A program made the translations under genes and the position numbers. Below are positions 1 to 5,000 of a stretch of 5,443 bases of DNA, piece after piece (within the stretch, counting starts at the first letter, position 1; each line of letters begins with the position of its first letter). Location of the stretch: the NCBI GenBank assembly GCA_030145945.1, contig JASLDK010000250.1, positions 1-5,443 of the forward strand, written 5' to 3'. The DNA comes from Nocardioides sp. (GTDB taxonomy: Bacteria > Actinomycetota > Actinomycetes > Propionibacteriales > Nocardioidaceae). A model generated the notes under the pieces. It was not told where the DNA came from. It saw nothing but the letters and a program-made list of their open reading frames with translations, and searched no databases.

Positions 1-6
1 GAGGCC

Positions 7-819
7 TCAGAGGCGCTCGCGCAACCACGCGAAGTCGGCGACGTGCTCGTCGGCACCGCCGGGGGTCTCGCAGATCACGGGTGCACCGGCATCACGGATG
101 ACCTGTGCGAGCAGGTCGGGGTCGATCTGGCCGGCGCCGAAGTTGGCGTGCCGGTCGGCGCCGGAGTCGAAGGCGTCGCGGCTGTCGTTGGCGTGGACCA
201 GGTCGATGCGACCGGTGATCGCGCGGACGTCGTCGACGATCGTCTCCAGCGCGTTGCCGCCGGCGTGGGCGTGGCAGGTGTCGAGGCAGAAGCCGACCAT
301 GTCGGCGCCCTCGGCGGAGGCGATGGCGTCCCAGGTGCCCTTGATCCGGTCGAGGTAGCGGGTCATCGCGTTGGTGCCACCCGCGGTGTTCTCGATCAGC
401 AACGGGATCTTGATGTCGGTGGCCTCGATCGCCTTGCGCCAGTTGTCGAAGCCGGCCAACAACACTGTGGGGTCGTCGCCGTCAGCATCAGGGACGTGCC
501 CGCCGTGCACGATCAGCCCCTTGGCGCCGAGCTCGGCGGCCGCGTCCATGTGCTGCTGCAGCAGCTTGCGGCTGGGGATGCGCTGGCGGTTGTTCGTGGT
601 CGCGACATTGATGAGGTACGGCGCATGCACGTAGAGGTCCACCCCGGCCGACTCGGCAGCGGCGCGGAGGGCGGCCGGCCCGCCGTCGTACGAGAGGACG
701 GGGCCCTTGTAGGACTGCGGGTTGCCGAGGAAGAACTGCACCAGCGGCGCGTTGCGGGCCGCCGCCTCGGCGATCGGGTCGGTCTGGTCGACGTGGGCTC
801 CGATGCGCAACTCGCTCAT
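7..819 (-). CDS. nfo: Deoxyribonuclease IV (AP endonuclease, endonuclease IV family)
   Basis: Predicted 270-residue endonuclease IV, which cuts the phosphodiester bond 5' of abasic sites and removes blocked 3' ends in base-excision repair in the cytoplasm. The fold is a TIM barrel with a trinuclear zinc centre. All nine expected metal ligands can be placed by analogy with the E. coli enzyme: H65 (YVHAP), H105 (LIVHGGH), E143 (LIENTAG), D180 and H183 (FCLDTCHAHAGG), H209 (LVHAND), D222 and H224 (DRHANFGAG) and E251 (ICETPGG). The length is normal for actinobacterial members. The ATG at 819 is chosen because the family's N-terminal strand (RIGAHV) begins there and a TACGGT -10 hexamer lies 6 nt upstream. 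The reading frame stays open upstream to an ATG at 900, but that extension is Gly-rich and unlike the family. The gene is transcribed divergently from the FHA-protease gene. Family assignment is very secure. Confidence 0.96.
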   Translation of the reverse strand: MSELRIGAHVDQTDPIAEAAARNAPLVQFFLGNPQSYKGPVLSYDGGPAALRAAAESAGVDLYVHAPYLINVATTNNRQRIPSRKLLQQHMDAAAELGAKGLIVHGGHVPDADGDDPTVLLAGFDNWRKAIEATDIKIPLLIENTAGGTNAMTRYLDRIKGTWDAIASAEGADMVGFCLDTCHAHAGGNALETIVDDVRAITGRIDLVHANDSRDAFDSGADRHANFGAGQIDPDLLAQVIRDAGAPVICETPGGADEHVADFAWLRERL

Positions 820-825
820 GGACCC

Positions 826-831
826 ACCGTA
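826..831 (-). promoter_or_regulatory. Putative -10 element of nfo, leaderless start
   Basis: Read on the minus strand, TACGGT (TANNNT type) lies 6 nt before the nfo ATG at 819. A transcript starting 7 nt past a -10 would begin at the A of the ATG, so the mRNA is predicted to be leaderless, a common arrangement in actinobacteria. No good Shine-Dalgarno sits at normal spacing; a GGAGG is present but about 20 nt away. The -35 region is weak (TCGGGA-like at about 18 nt). The hexamer is inside the 9-mer GGATACGGT, which recurs before the divergent gene. Confidence 0.5.
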
Positions 832-904
832 TCCACCGCCTCCGACCATCCCGACCGTCGCCGAGTGTGACCAGAACGCAGGTTCGAAACAGGCGTCCAC
901 GGGA

Positions 905-910
905 TACGGT
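905..910 (+). promoter_or_regulatory. Putative -10 element of the FHA-protease gene, leaderless start
   Basis: TACGGT lies 7 nt before the GTG at 918, placing the expected transcription start at or next to the start codon. No Shine-Dalgarno is seen before this GTG. A weak -35 candidate, TTCGAA (883-888), is 16 nt upstream of the -10. The same GGATACGGT 9-mer precedes nfo on the other strand. Supports the 918 start over the in-frame GTG at 867. Confidence 0.45.
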
Positions 911-917
911 TCCGGAC

Positions 918-2921
918 GTGAGCACCCTCCACGTCTCCTCGGGCGGCCGGACCTGGTCCTTCGAGGAACCCCGCGTCGTCACCATCGGTCGCGACGCTGC
1001 CTCCGACATCGTCCTCAACTCCCCGGCCGCCTCTCGCCAGCACGCACAACTGCGCTCGGACGGCGCCGGCTGGGTGCTGGTCGACGTCGGCTCCAGCGGC
1101 GGCACCTGGTTGAACGGCACCCGGGTCAACGAGGTGCGGTTGACCGGCGCGTTCTCGGTCCGCCTCGGTGGTGCCGACGGCGAGGAACTCGTGCTGACCC
1201 CGGCGATCGCGTCCCGTCCCGCCCCGATGGCGCCGCCGATGATGCCCCCGCCCGCACTGGAGCAGACCGTGCTGCCGGGAGCCATCCCCGCCGTTCCCGC
1301 CTTCGGGGCGCCCGCCCAGGCATCCGGCCCCGGCCTGCTGGTCCGTGTCGGCGGAATCTCGAAGCGGTTCCCGCCCGGCATCGTCGTACGGATCGGCCGG
1401 GACCCGAGCAACGAGGTCGTCATCGACGACCCGGCCGTGTCTCGCCTGCACAGCGTCGTGGAGGGTCGTCCCGACGGCTGGTGGTACGTCGACCGCTCCA
1501 CCTCCGGCACCTTCGAGGAGGAGGACCGGGTCACCCAGCGCCGGTTGGAGGAGCCGACCGAGCTGATGCTCGGCCACCCGACCGCCGGTGCCGAGATCGA
1601 GATCGTCCCGATCGTCGCGGCCGGACTCGCCCAGAAGTCGATCGCGAAGAAGAAGCGCAAGAAGGCCGCACTCGTCGTGGCCGCCGTGGTCACCGCCCTG
1701 GTCGTCGTCGGGGGCGGCATCACCGCTGCCGTCCTGCTCGGCGGAGATGACAACAAGGGCGGGGGTGGTGGCGACAACGGCCTGACCACCGCCGAGCTCG
1801 ACCGGGCCAAGCTGGCCAGCGTGCTGATCATCGCCGTCGACAACAAGGGCGACCCGATCTACACCGGCTCGGGCTCGATCATCACCAAGGACGGGCTGAT
1901 CCTCACCAACGCGCACGTCGGCAAGCCCAGCGCCCCCGGCGAGCAGCAGCCCGAGGACGATCCCGCCAAGCTGCTCGTCGCGCTCACCTCGAAGCAGGAC
2001 GACAAGCCCGCCGCGCCGTCGTACACCGCCGAGGCGATCGTGTCCGACGGCGTCCTCGACCTGGCGGTCCTCAAGATCGTCGCCGACGCGGACGGCAAGA
2101 AGGTCGACTCGTCGAACCTCCACCTGCCGCCGCCCGTCCCGCTCGGCGACAGCAACGACCTGCGCACCGGCGACGAGCTCACCGCCCTCGGGTTCCCCGC
2201 GGTCGCCCACGTCGCCTCCGACGACGGTCTCGACCGGGCGCTCACGGTCACCAAGGGCGTCGTGTCGACCTTCCTCAAGGAGACCGCCGTCCCCGGCAGC
2301 CGTGCGTGGATCGACAGCGACATCCGGATCGGCTCCGGCAACTCCGGCGGCGCCTCGATCAACAACGCCGGCGAGCTCGTCGGCGTCAACAGCGCCGTCG
2401 TCACCGAGGGCACCGTGGGCGGCAGCGGCGAAGGTGGCGCGTTCACCGGCGGCTCGGCACGGATCCGCCCGATCAACCTCGCCGACGCCATCGTGAAGAT
2501 CGCCAAGGACGGCGGCGACCCGTCGTACGTCTCGCCGTACCTCAAGGACGTCCCCAAGCCACCGGTCAACCCGATCGGGAACGCCGAGGTCGTCCCGATG
2601 GGATGGGCCCAGGATCGTGACAGCAATAACTGCACCGTCCCGAGCACGTACGCCGACCCGGCGGTGCTGTCGGGCGTCACGCTGCCGGCGGAGCTCTATG
2701 CGTCCTTCGCCGTGAGCGGCCTCGAGGACGGGGCGCCGGTCAACCTCGAGCTGCAGAGCCCCGACGGCCAGCGACTGGGCCAGATGGACACGACCTGGTC
2801 GCTCGGCTCCGACAAGACCTGCGCCTCCATCCAGATCGAGGTGCCTGCGGACCTGGGTGGCGTGGTGGCGATCTTCAAGGTCGGCGACGCGGAGTTCCCC
2901 AACCCGGTGCTGTTCCAGTAG
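918..2921 (+). CDS. Membrane-anchored trypsin-like serine protease with two cytoplasmic FHA domains
   Basis: 667-residue single-pass membrane protein. FHA domain 1 (about 3-93) shows IGRD (23-26), SRQH (39-42) and GGTWLNG (61-67). A Pro/Ala/Met-rich linker (about 97-138) follows, then FHA domain 2 (about 140-232) with IGRD (159-162), SRLH (175-178) and STSGTF (194-199). Both keep the Gly-Arg, Ser and His of phosphothreonine binding, but the usual Asn of the NGT motif is Gly in one and Ser in the other. A basic KKKRKK (244-249) precedes a hydrophobic helix (about 250-275), giving an N-in topology. After a Gly/Asp-rich spacer comes an S1-type protease domain (about 295-530) with H333 (TNAHV), D381 (LDLAVLKI) and S476 (GSGNSGG), all intact. 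No PDZ domain is evident. The C-terminal region (about 555-667) looks beta-rich, with two cysteines (C572, C635) that could form a disulfide; I do not recognise it. FHA domains bind phosphothreonine, so signalling from Ser/Thr kinases is an inference; substrate unknown. The GTG at 918 is chosen because the first FHA strand starts there and a -10 sits 7 nt upstream; GTG at 867 would add 17 residues. Confidence 0.88.
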   Translation: MSTLHVSSGGRTWSFEEPRVVTIGRDAASDIVLNSPAASRQHAQLRSDGAGWVLVDVGSSGGTWLNGTRVNEVRLTGAFSVRLGGADGEELVLTPAIASRPAPMAPPMMPPPALEQTVLPGAIPAVPAFGAPAQASGPGLLVRVGGISKRFPPGIVVRIGRDPSNEVVIDDPAVSRLHSVVEGRPDGWWYVDRSTSGTFEEEDRVTQRRLEEPTELMLGHPTAGAEIEIVPIVAAGLAQKSIAKKKRKKAALVVAAVVTALVVVGGGITAAVLLGGDDNKGGGGGDNGLTTAELDRAKLASVLIIAVDNKGDPIYTGSGSIITKDGLILTNAHVGKPSAPGEQQPEDDPAKLLVALTSKQDDKPAAPSYTAEAIVSDGVLDLAVLKIVADADGKKVDSSNLHLPPPVPLGDSNDLRTGDELTALGFPAVAHVASDDGLDRALTVTKGVVSTFLKETAVPGSRAWIDSDIRIGSGNSGGASINNAGELVGVNSAVVTEGTVGGSGEGGAFTGGSARIRPINLADAIVKIAKDGGDPSYVSPYLKDVPKPPVNPIGNAEVVPMGWAQDRDSNNCTVPSTYADPAVLSGVTLPAELYASFAVSGLEDGAPVNLELQSPDGQRLGQMDTTWSLGSDKTCASIQIEVPADLGGVVAIFKVGDAEFPNPVLFQ

Positions 2922-2965
2922 GCACCTCGGCTGCTGAGGATTCGGAGCGGGCGGCTGACCGCTGT

Positions 2966-2971
2966 TAGCCT
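2966..2971 (+). promoter_or_regulatory. Putative -10 element for the rpsF-ssb-rpsR-rplI operon
   Basis: TAGCCT fits the TANNNT -10 form common in actinobacteria. It is the best such match in the gap between the protease gene and rpsF and would start transcription near 2978-2980, just before the first leader hairpin at 2981. The -35 is unclear; TTCGGA at 2941-2946 is at 19-nt spacing. The resulting leader would be about 110 nt. No obvious terminator follows the protease gene at 2921, so readthrough from upstream cannot be excluded. Confidence 0.45.
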
Positions 2972-2978
2972 CTCCTGT

Positions 2979-3088
2979 CCGGTGCCACTGGCGCCGTACT
3001 GTCTGCTGGGCCGAACCAGCGGGCAAGCAGAGCCCTCCTGCCGTGGAAAGTCCGCGGCCGCCTGAGTCCAGAGGAGGTGGAGACCGCT
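2979..3088 (+). promoter_or_regulatory. Structured 5' leader of rpsF with possible Shine-Dalgarno sequestration
   Basis: Hand folding finds three consecutive hairpins. The first is GGUGCC/GGCGCC with an ACU loop (2981-2995). The second is a 9-bp stem, 3001-3009 with 3016-3024, with loop GCCGAA. The third is an 8-bp stem, GCCGUGGA with UCCGCGGC (3040-3047 with 3051-3058), with loop AAG. CCUCCU at 3034-3039 is an exact complement of AGGAGG at 3072-3077, the rpsF Shine-Dalgarno, and that pairing would enclose the third hairpin. Ribosomal protein operons headed by rpsF are known in several phyla to be controlled by the S6:S18 complex binding a leader with an exposed CCG. The CCG in the second loop may be relevant, but I cannot confirm the match. 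The boundaries depend on the assumed start near 2979. Confidence 0.45.
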
Positions 3089-3376
3089 TTGCGCAACTAT
3101 GAAGTCGTGGTCATCCTCGACCCGAGCCTCGACGAGCGGACGGTCCAGCCGTCGCTCGACAAGTACCTGAACGTCGTCCGCAATGACGGCGGCACCGTCG
3201 ACAACGTCGACGTGTGGGGCAAGCGTCGTCTGGCGTACGAGATCAAGAAGAACGCCGAAGGCATCTACGCGATCGTCAAGATCACGGCCGCTCCGGCGAC
3301 CGTCGACGAGCTCGACCGCCAGCTGACCCTCAACGAGTCCATCCTGCGGACCAAGGTCATCCGACCGACCGTCTGA
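3089..3376 (+). CDS. rpsF: 30S ribosomal protein S6
   Basis: 95-residue S6, a small-subunit protein that binds 16S rRNA in the central domain as a heterodimer with S18, which is encoded two genes downstream. The N terminus reads MRNYEVVVILDP, the standard S6 first beta strand, and the middle contains VWGKRRLAYEIKK (from about residue 43), the conserved family signature. The protein ends at V95 with no glutamate tail. The start is the TTG at 3089: AGGAGG (3072-3077) is well placed for it, and the family normally begins MRNYE. An in-frame GTG at 3077 overlaps that Shine-Dalgarno and would add four residues. First gene of the four-gene operon; the ssb start is 136 bp beyond its stop. Its leader is unusually structured. 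Confidence 0.96.
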   Translation: MRNYEVVVILDPSLDERTVQPSLDKYLNVVRNDGGTVDNVDVWGKRRLAYEIKKNAEGIYAIVKITAAPATVDELDRQLTLNESILRTKVIRPTV

Positions 3377-3388
3377 GGAACCGACGTG

Positions 3389-3438
3389 ATCGTGCCTGTG
3401 GAGAGCGACTACCCAATGTCGGAGCCACAGGACACGAT
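3389..3438 (+). promoter_or_regulatory. Long stem-loop between rpsF and ssb
   Basis: ATCGTGCCTGTGG (3389-3401) pairs with the segment 3425-3438 over 13 base pairs, with one unpaired A at 3432. Inside, CGAC (3406-3409) can pair with GTCG (3418-3421) around an 8-nt loop, with small internal loops on both sides. No T-run follows, so it is not a typical rho-independent terminator. It begins 12 nt after the rpsF stop and ends 74 nt before ssb. Possible roles are an RNA processing or stability element that sets the S6 to SSB ratio, a protein-binding RNA site, or a DNA operator. The pairing is seen; the role is inference. Confidence 0.5.
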
Positions 3439-3512
3439 GGGGGCCGTCGTCCGGGTCAGCACCGATCTGTCCCGGATCCGTCCCTTCGTTCCCACCCTCT
3501 GAGGAGACCACC

Positions 3513-4115
3513 ATGGCAGGCGACACCTACATCACCGTTGTCGGCAACCTCGTTGACGACCCGGAGCTCCGCTTCACCCCCTCGGGTGCCGCGGTGGCCA
3601 ACTTCCGGATCGCCTCGACGCCGCGGACGTTCGACCGCCAGACCAATGAGTGGAAGGACGGCGAAGGCCTGTTCCTGTCCTGCTCGGTGTGGCGCCAGGC
3701 GGCCGAGAATGTCGCCGAGTCCCTCCAGAAGGGCATGCGTGTCATCGTCCAGGGCCGACTCGTGTCGCGTTCCTACGAGGACCGTGAAGGGCAGAAGCGC
3801 ACCGTCAACGAGATCCAGGTCGACGAAGTCGGCCCGTCTCTGACCTGGGCCACCGCCAAGGTTTCCCGCGCGTCCCGCTCCGGCGGTGGCGGCGGTTACA
3901 ACCAGGGTGGCGGCAACCAGGGCGGCCAGGGTGGCTTCGGCAACCAGGGCGGCCAGGGCAACCAGGGTGGCGGCCAGCAGAACCCGTGGGGGAACGGACC
4001 GTCCGGTGGAAACCAGGGCGGCAACCAGGGTGGCGGCAACTACGGCGGTGGCGCTCCGGCCAACGACCCGTGGGCCGCGCCGGGTGTGTCGGGCAACGAC
4101 GAACCCCCGTTCTGA
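3513..4115 (+). CDS. ssb: Single-stranded DNA-binding protein
   Basis: 200-residue SSB, which coats single-stranded DNA during replication, recombination and repair and recruits partner proteins through its C-terminal tip. The OB-fold domain spans about residues 1-115: it opens with TYITVVGNLVDDPELRFTPSG and includes FLSCSVWRQAAENVAESLQKG and VIVQGRL. A disordered Gly/Gln/Asn-rich linker follows (about 124-180), with six NQGG units. The tip is GNDEPPF, the actinobacterial version of the acidic DDIPF-type tail, though only two acidic residues remain. Start ATG 3513 has GAGGAG at 3501-3506, 6 nt upstream. Its place between rpsF and rpsR is the classic bacterial arrangement. The 136-bp gap before it contains a long stem-loop, so its level could be set separately from rpsF. 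Confidence 0.97.
   Translation: MAGDTYITVVGNLVDDPELRFTPSGAAVANFRIASTPRTFDRQTNEWKDGEGLFLSCSVWRQAAENVAESLQKGMRVIVQGRLVSRSYEDREGQKRTVNEIQVDEVGPSLTWATAKVSRASRSGGGGGYNQGGGNQGGQGGFGNQGGQGNQGGGQQNPWGNGPSGGNQGGNQGGGNYGGGAPANDPWAAPGVSGNDEPPF
3882..4052 (+). repeat. Degenerate in-frame repeat encoding the NQGG-rich SSB linker
   Basis: Short DNA units of the type AACCAGGGYGGC recur through this stretch, encoding NQGG at residues 130, 135, 144, 150, 167 and 171, with interspersed QGG and GGG. Several units are nearly identical at the nucleotide level, which favours slippage and length changes between strains. Long glycine-rich linkers are normal in actinobacterial SSBs; this is a low-complexity coding repeat and not a mobile element. 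Confidence 0.8.
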
Positions 4116-4140
4116 TCAAGAAGCATTTTCATCAACCATT

Positions 4141-4167
4141 CCGGCCGCTACGTGACTGAGCGGCCGG
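4141..4167 (+). promoter_or_regulatory. Perfect 9-bp hairpin upstream of the rpsR ribosome binding site
   Basis: CCGGCCGCT (4141-4149) pairs fully with AGCGGCCGG (4159-4167) around the 9-nt loop ACGTGACTG. It ends 5 nt before the GAGGAGG of rpsR. No T-run follows, so it is unlikely to terminate transcription by itself. It could act on ssb mRNA 3' stability or rpsR translation, or be a partial attenuator. The stretch just before it (4115-4140) is strikingly AT-rich for this DNA. Confidence 0.55.
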
Positions 4168-4188
4168 GCTCTGAGGAGGAGCACCACA

Positions 4189-4425
4189 ATGGCGAAGGCA
4201 GTCGTTCGCAAGCCCAAGAAGAAGGTTTGCCAGTTCTGCAAGGAGAAGGCCACCGGTGTCGACTACAAGGACGCCAACCTTCTGAAGAAGTTCATCTCCG
4301 ACCGCGGCAAGATCCGCGCCCGTCGGGTGACCGGCAACTGCGTCCAGCACCAGCGGGACGTCGCGATCGCGGTGAAGAACGCCCGCGAGGTCGCACTGCT
4401 GCCCTACACCTCCAGCGGCCGCTGA
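4189..4425 (+). CDS. rpsR: 30S ribosomal protein S18, zinc-ligand (C+) form
   Basis: 78-residue S18, the S6 partner on the 30S platform. The family core is clear: VDYKDANLLKKFISDRGKI (24-42) and ARRVTGNCVQHQRDVAIAVK (44-63), ending LLPYTSSGR. C14 and C17 (CQFC), with C51 and H54 (CVQH), form a likely zinc site. This marks the C+ form, as opposed to the zinc-free C- paralogue that many actinobacteria carry elsewhere under Zur control. ATG 4189 has GAGGAGG (4173-4179) 9 nt upstream. It lies 73 bp after ssb and 28 bp before rplI. A strong hairpin precedes its ribosome binding site. Confidence 0.97.
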   Translation: MAKAVVRKPKKKVCQFCKEKATGVDYKDANLLKKFISDRGKIRARRVTGNCVQHQRDVAIAVKNAREVALLPYTSSGR

Positions 4426-4453
4426 CCAGAGCCAGAGAAGGAGACCTGAACTC

Positions 4454-4900
4454 ATGAAGATCATCCTGACGCAGGAGGTCGAGAACCTCGGCGCTGCCGG
4501 CGACGTGGTCGAGGTCAAGGACGGCTACGGCCGCAACTACCTCATCCCCCGCGGTTTCGCGATCCGTTGGACCCGTGGCGCCCAGGCGCAGGCCGACTCG
4601 ATCAAGGCCGCTCGCTCGGCTCGGGCCGTCCGCGACGAGGCTCACGCCGCCGACCTGAAGGCGAAGCTCGAGGGCTCGCCGGTCGACGTCAAGGTCAAGG
4701 CCGGCCAGGGCGGCCGCCTGTTCGGTGCGGTCACCCCCGCCGACATCGCCGCCGCACTCGGCGAGGCTGCCGGCGAGGCGATCGACAAGCGGACCATCGT
4801 GCTCGGCAACCCGATCAAGGCGCTCGGCAACCACGCGGTGTCGGTCAAGCTGCACGACGAGGTGTCCGCTGCGGTGGCCCTCAACGTCATCCCTGCCTGA
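4454..4900 (+). CDS. rplI: 50S ribosomal protein L9
   Basis: 148-residue L9, a two-domain protein at the base of the L1 stalk of the large subunit, linked to reading-frame maintenance. The N-terminal rRNA-binding domain (about 1-50) starts MKIILTQEVENLG and carries the family signature from G13 through DGYGRNYLIPRG (23-34). A long connecting helix (about 41-75) leads to the C-terminal domain (about 76-148), with GGRLFGAVTPADIA (86-99). The length matches typical L9. ATG 4454 follows AAGGAGA (4438-4444), 9 nt away. Last gene of the operon; a strong terminator begins 19 bp after its stop. In many bacteria dnaB comes soon after; here the next gene is a lipoprotein. Confidence 0.97.
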   Translation: MKIILTQEVENLGAAGDVVEVKDGYGRNYLIPRGFAIRWTRGAQAQADSIKAARSARAVRDEAHAADLKAKLEGSPVDVKVKAGQGGRLFGAVTPADIAAALGEAAGEAIDKRTIVLGNPIKALGNHAVSVKLHDEVSAAVALNVIPA

Positions 4901-4919
4901 CCTCAGCACGACCCTTCGG

Positions 4920-4959
4920 CGTGGCCGTCCCTTCGGGGGCGGCCACGTTCGTTAGTTTT
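4920..4959 (+). terminator. Rho-independent terminator of the rpsF-rplI operon
   Basis: A 12-bp stem (4920-4931 with 4936-4947, one T-G wobble) is closed by a C(UUCG)G tetraloop at 4932-4935 and followed by a T-rich tail (4948-4959, ending TTTT). This is a textbook intrinsic terminator placed 19 bp after the rplI stop. It isolates the lipoprotein gene that starts at 5001. Confidence 0.92.
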
Positions 4960-5000
4960 GGGGATCACTCCTTCTTCCCCGAGACCTCTTGGAGTCCTTC

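Noticed and set aside
43..870. A 275-codon open frame on the plus strand opposite nfo.
   Set aside because: The nfo frame carries all metal ligands; the opposite frame is Val/Gly/Ala-rich and has no motif.
867..917. Longer start (GTG 867) for the FHA-protease.
   Set aside because: It adds 17 Arg-rich residues before the FHA fold and starts upstream of the best -10 element, which would then lie inside the gene.
816..3026. A 736-codon open frame on the minus strand covering the FHA-protease gene.
   Set aside because: It mirrors a GC-rich coding region whose sense frame has clear FHA and protease motifs. The antisense translation is Arg/Gly/Asp-rich with no recognisable domain, a usual side effect of high GC at third positions.
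3045..3053. GGAAAGTCC in the rpsF leader resembles a conserved piece of RNase P RNA.
   Set aside because: Only this short piece matches; the length and the other conserved regions of RNase P RNA are absent, and here it forms a local hairpin.
3077..3088. Longer start (GTG 3077) for rpsF.
   Set aside because: The codon overlaps the Shine-Dalgarno AGGAGGT; the family N terminus MRNYE begins at TTG 3089.
3214..3843. A 209-codon plus-strand open frame running from rpsF across into ssb.
   Set aside because: It is out of frame with two secure genes and its product is an Arg/Ser/Pro-rich sequence without motifs.
3882..4052. The repeats at the end of ssb as a CRISPR or mobile repeat.
   Set aside because: They are in-frame, variable in spacing, without unique spacers, and encode the known SSB linker type.
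4141..4167. The hairpin after ssb as a rho-independent terminator.
   Set aside because: No T-run follows, and rpsR and rplI downstream have no clear promoter of their own, so full termination here is unlikely.
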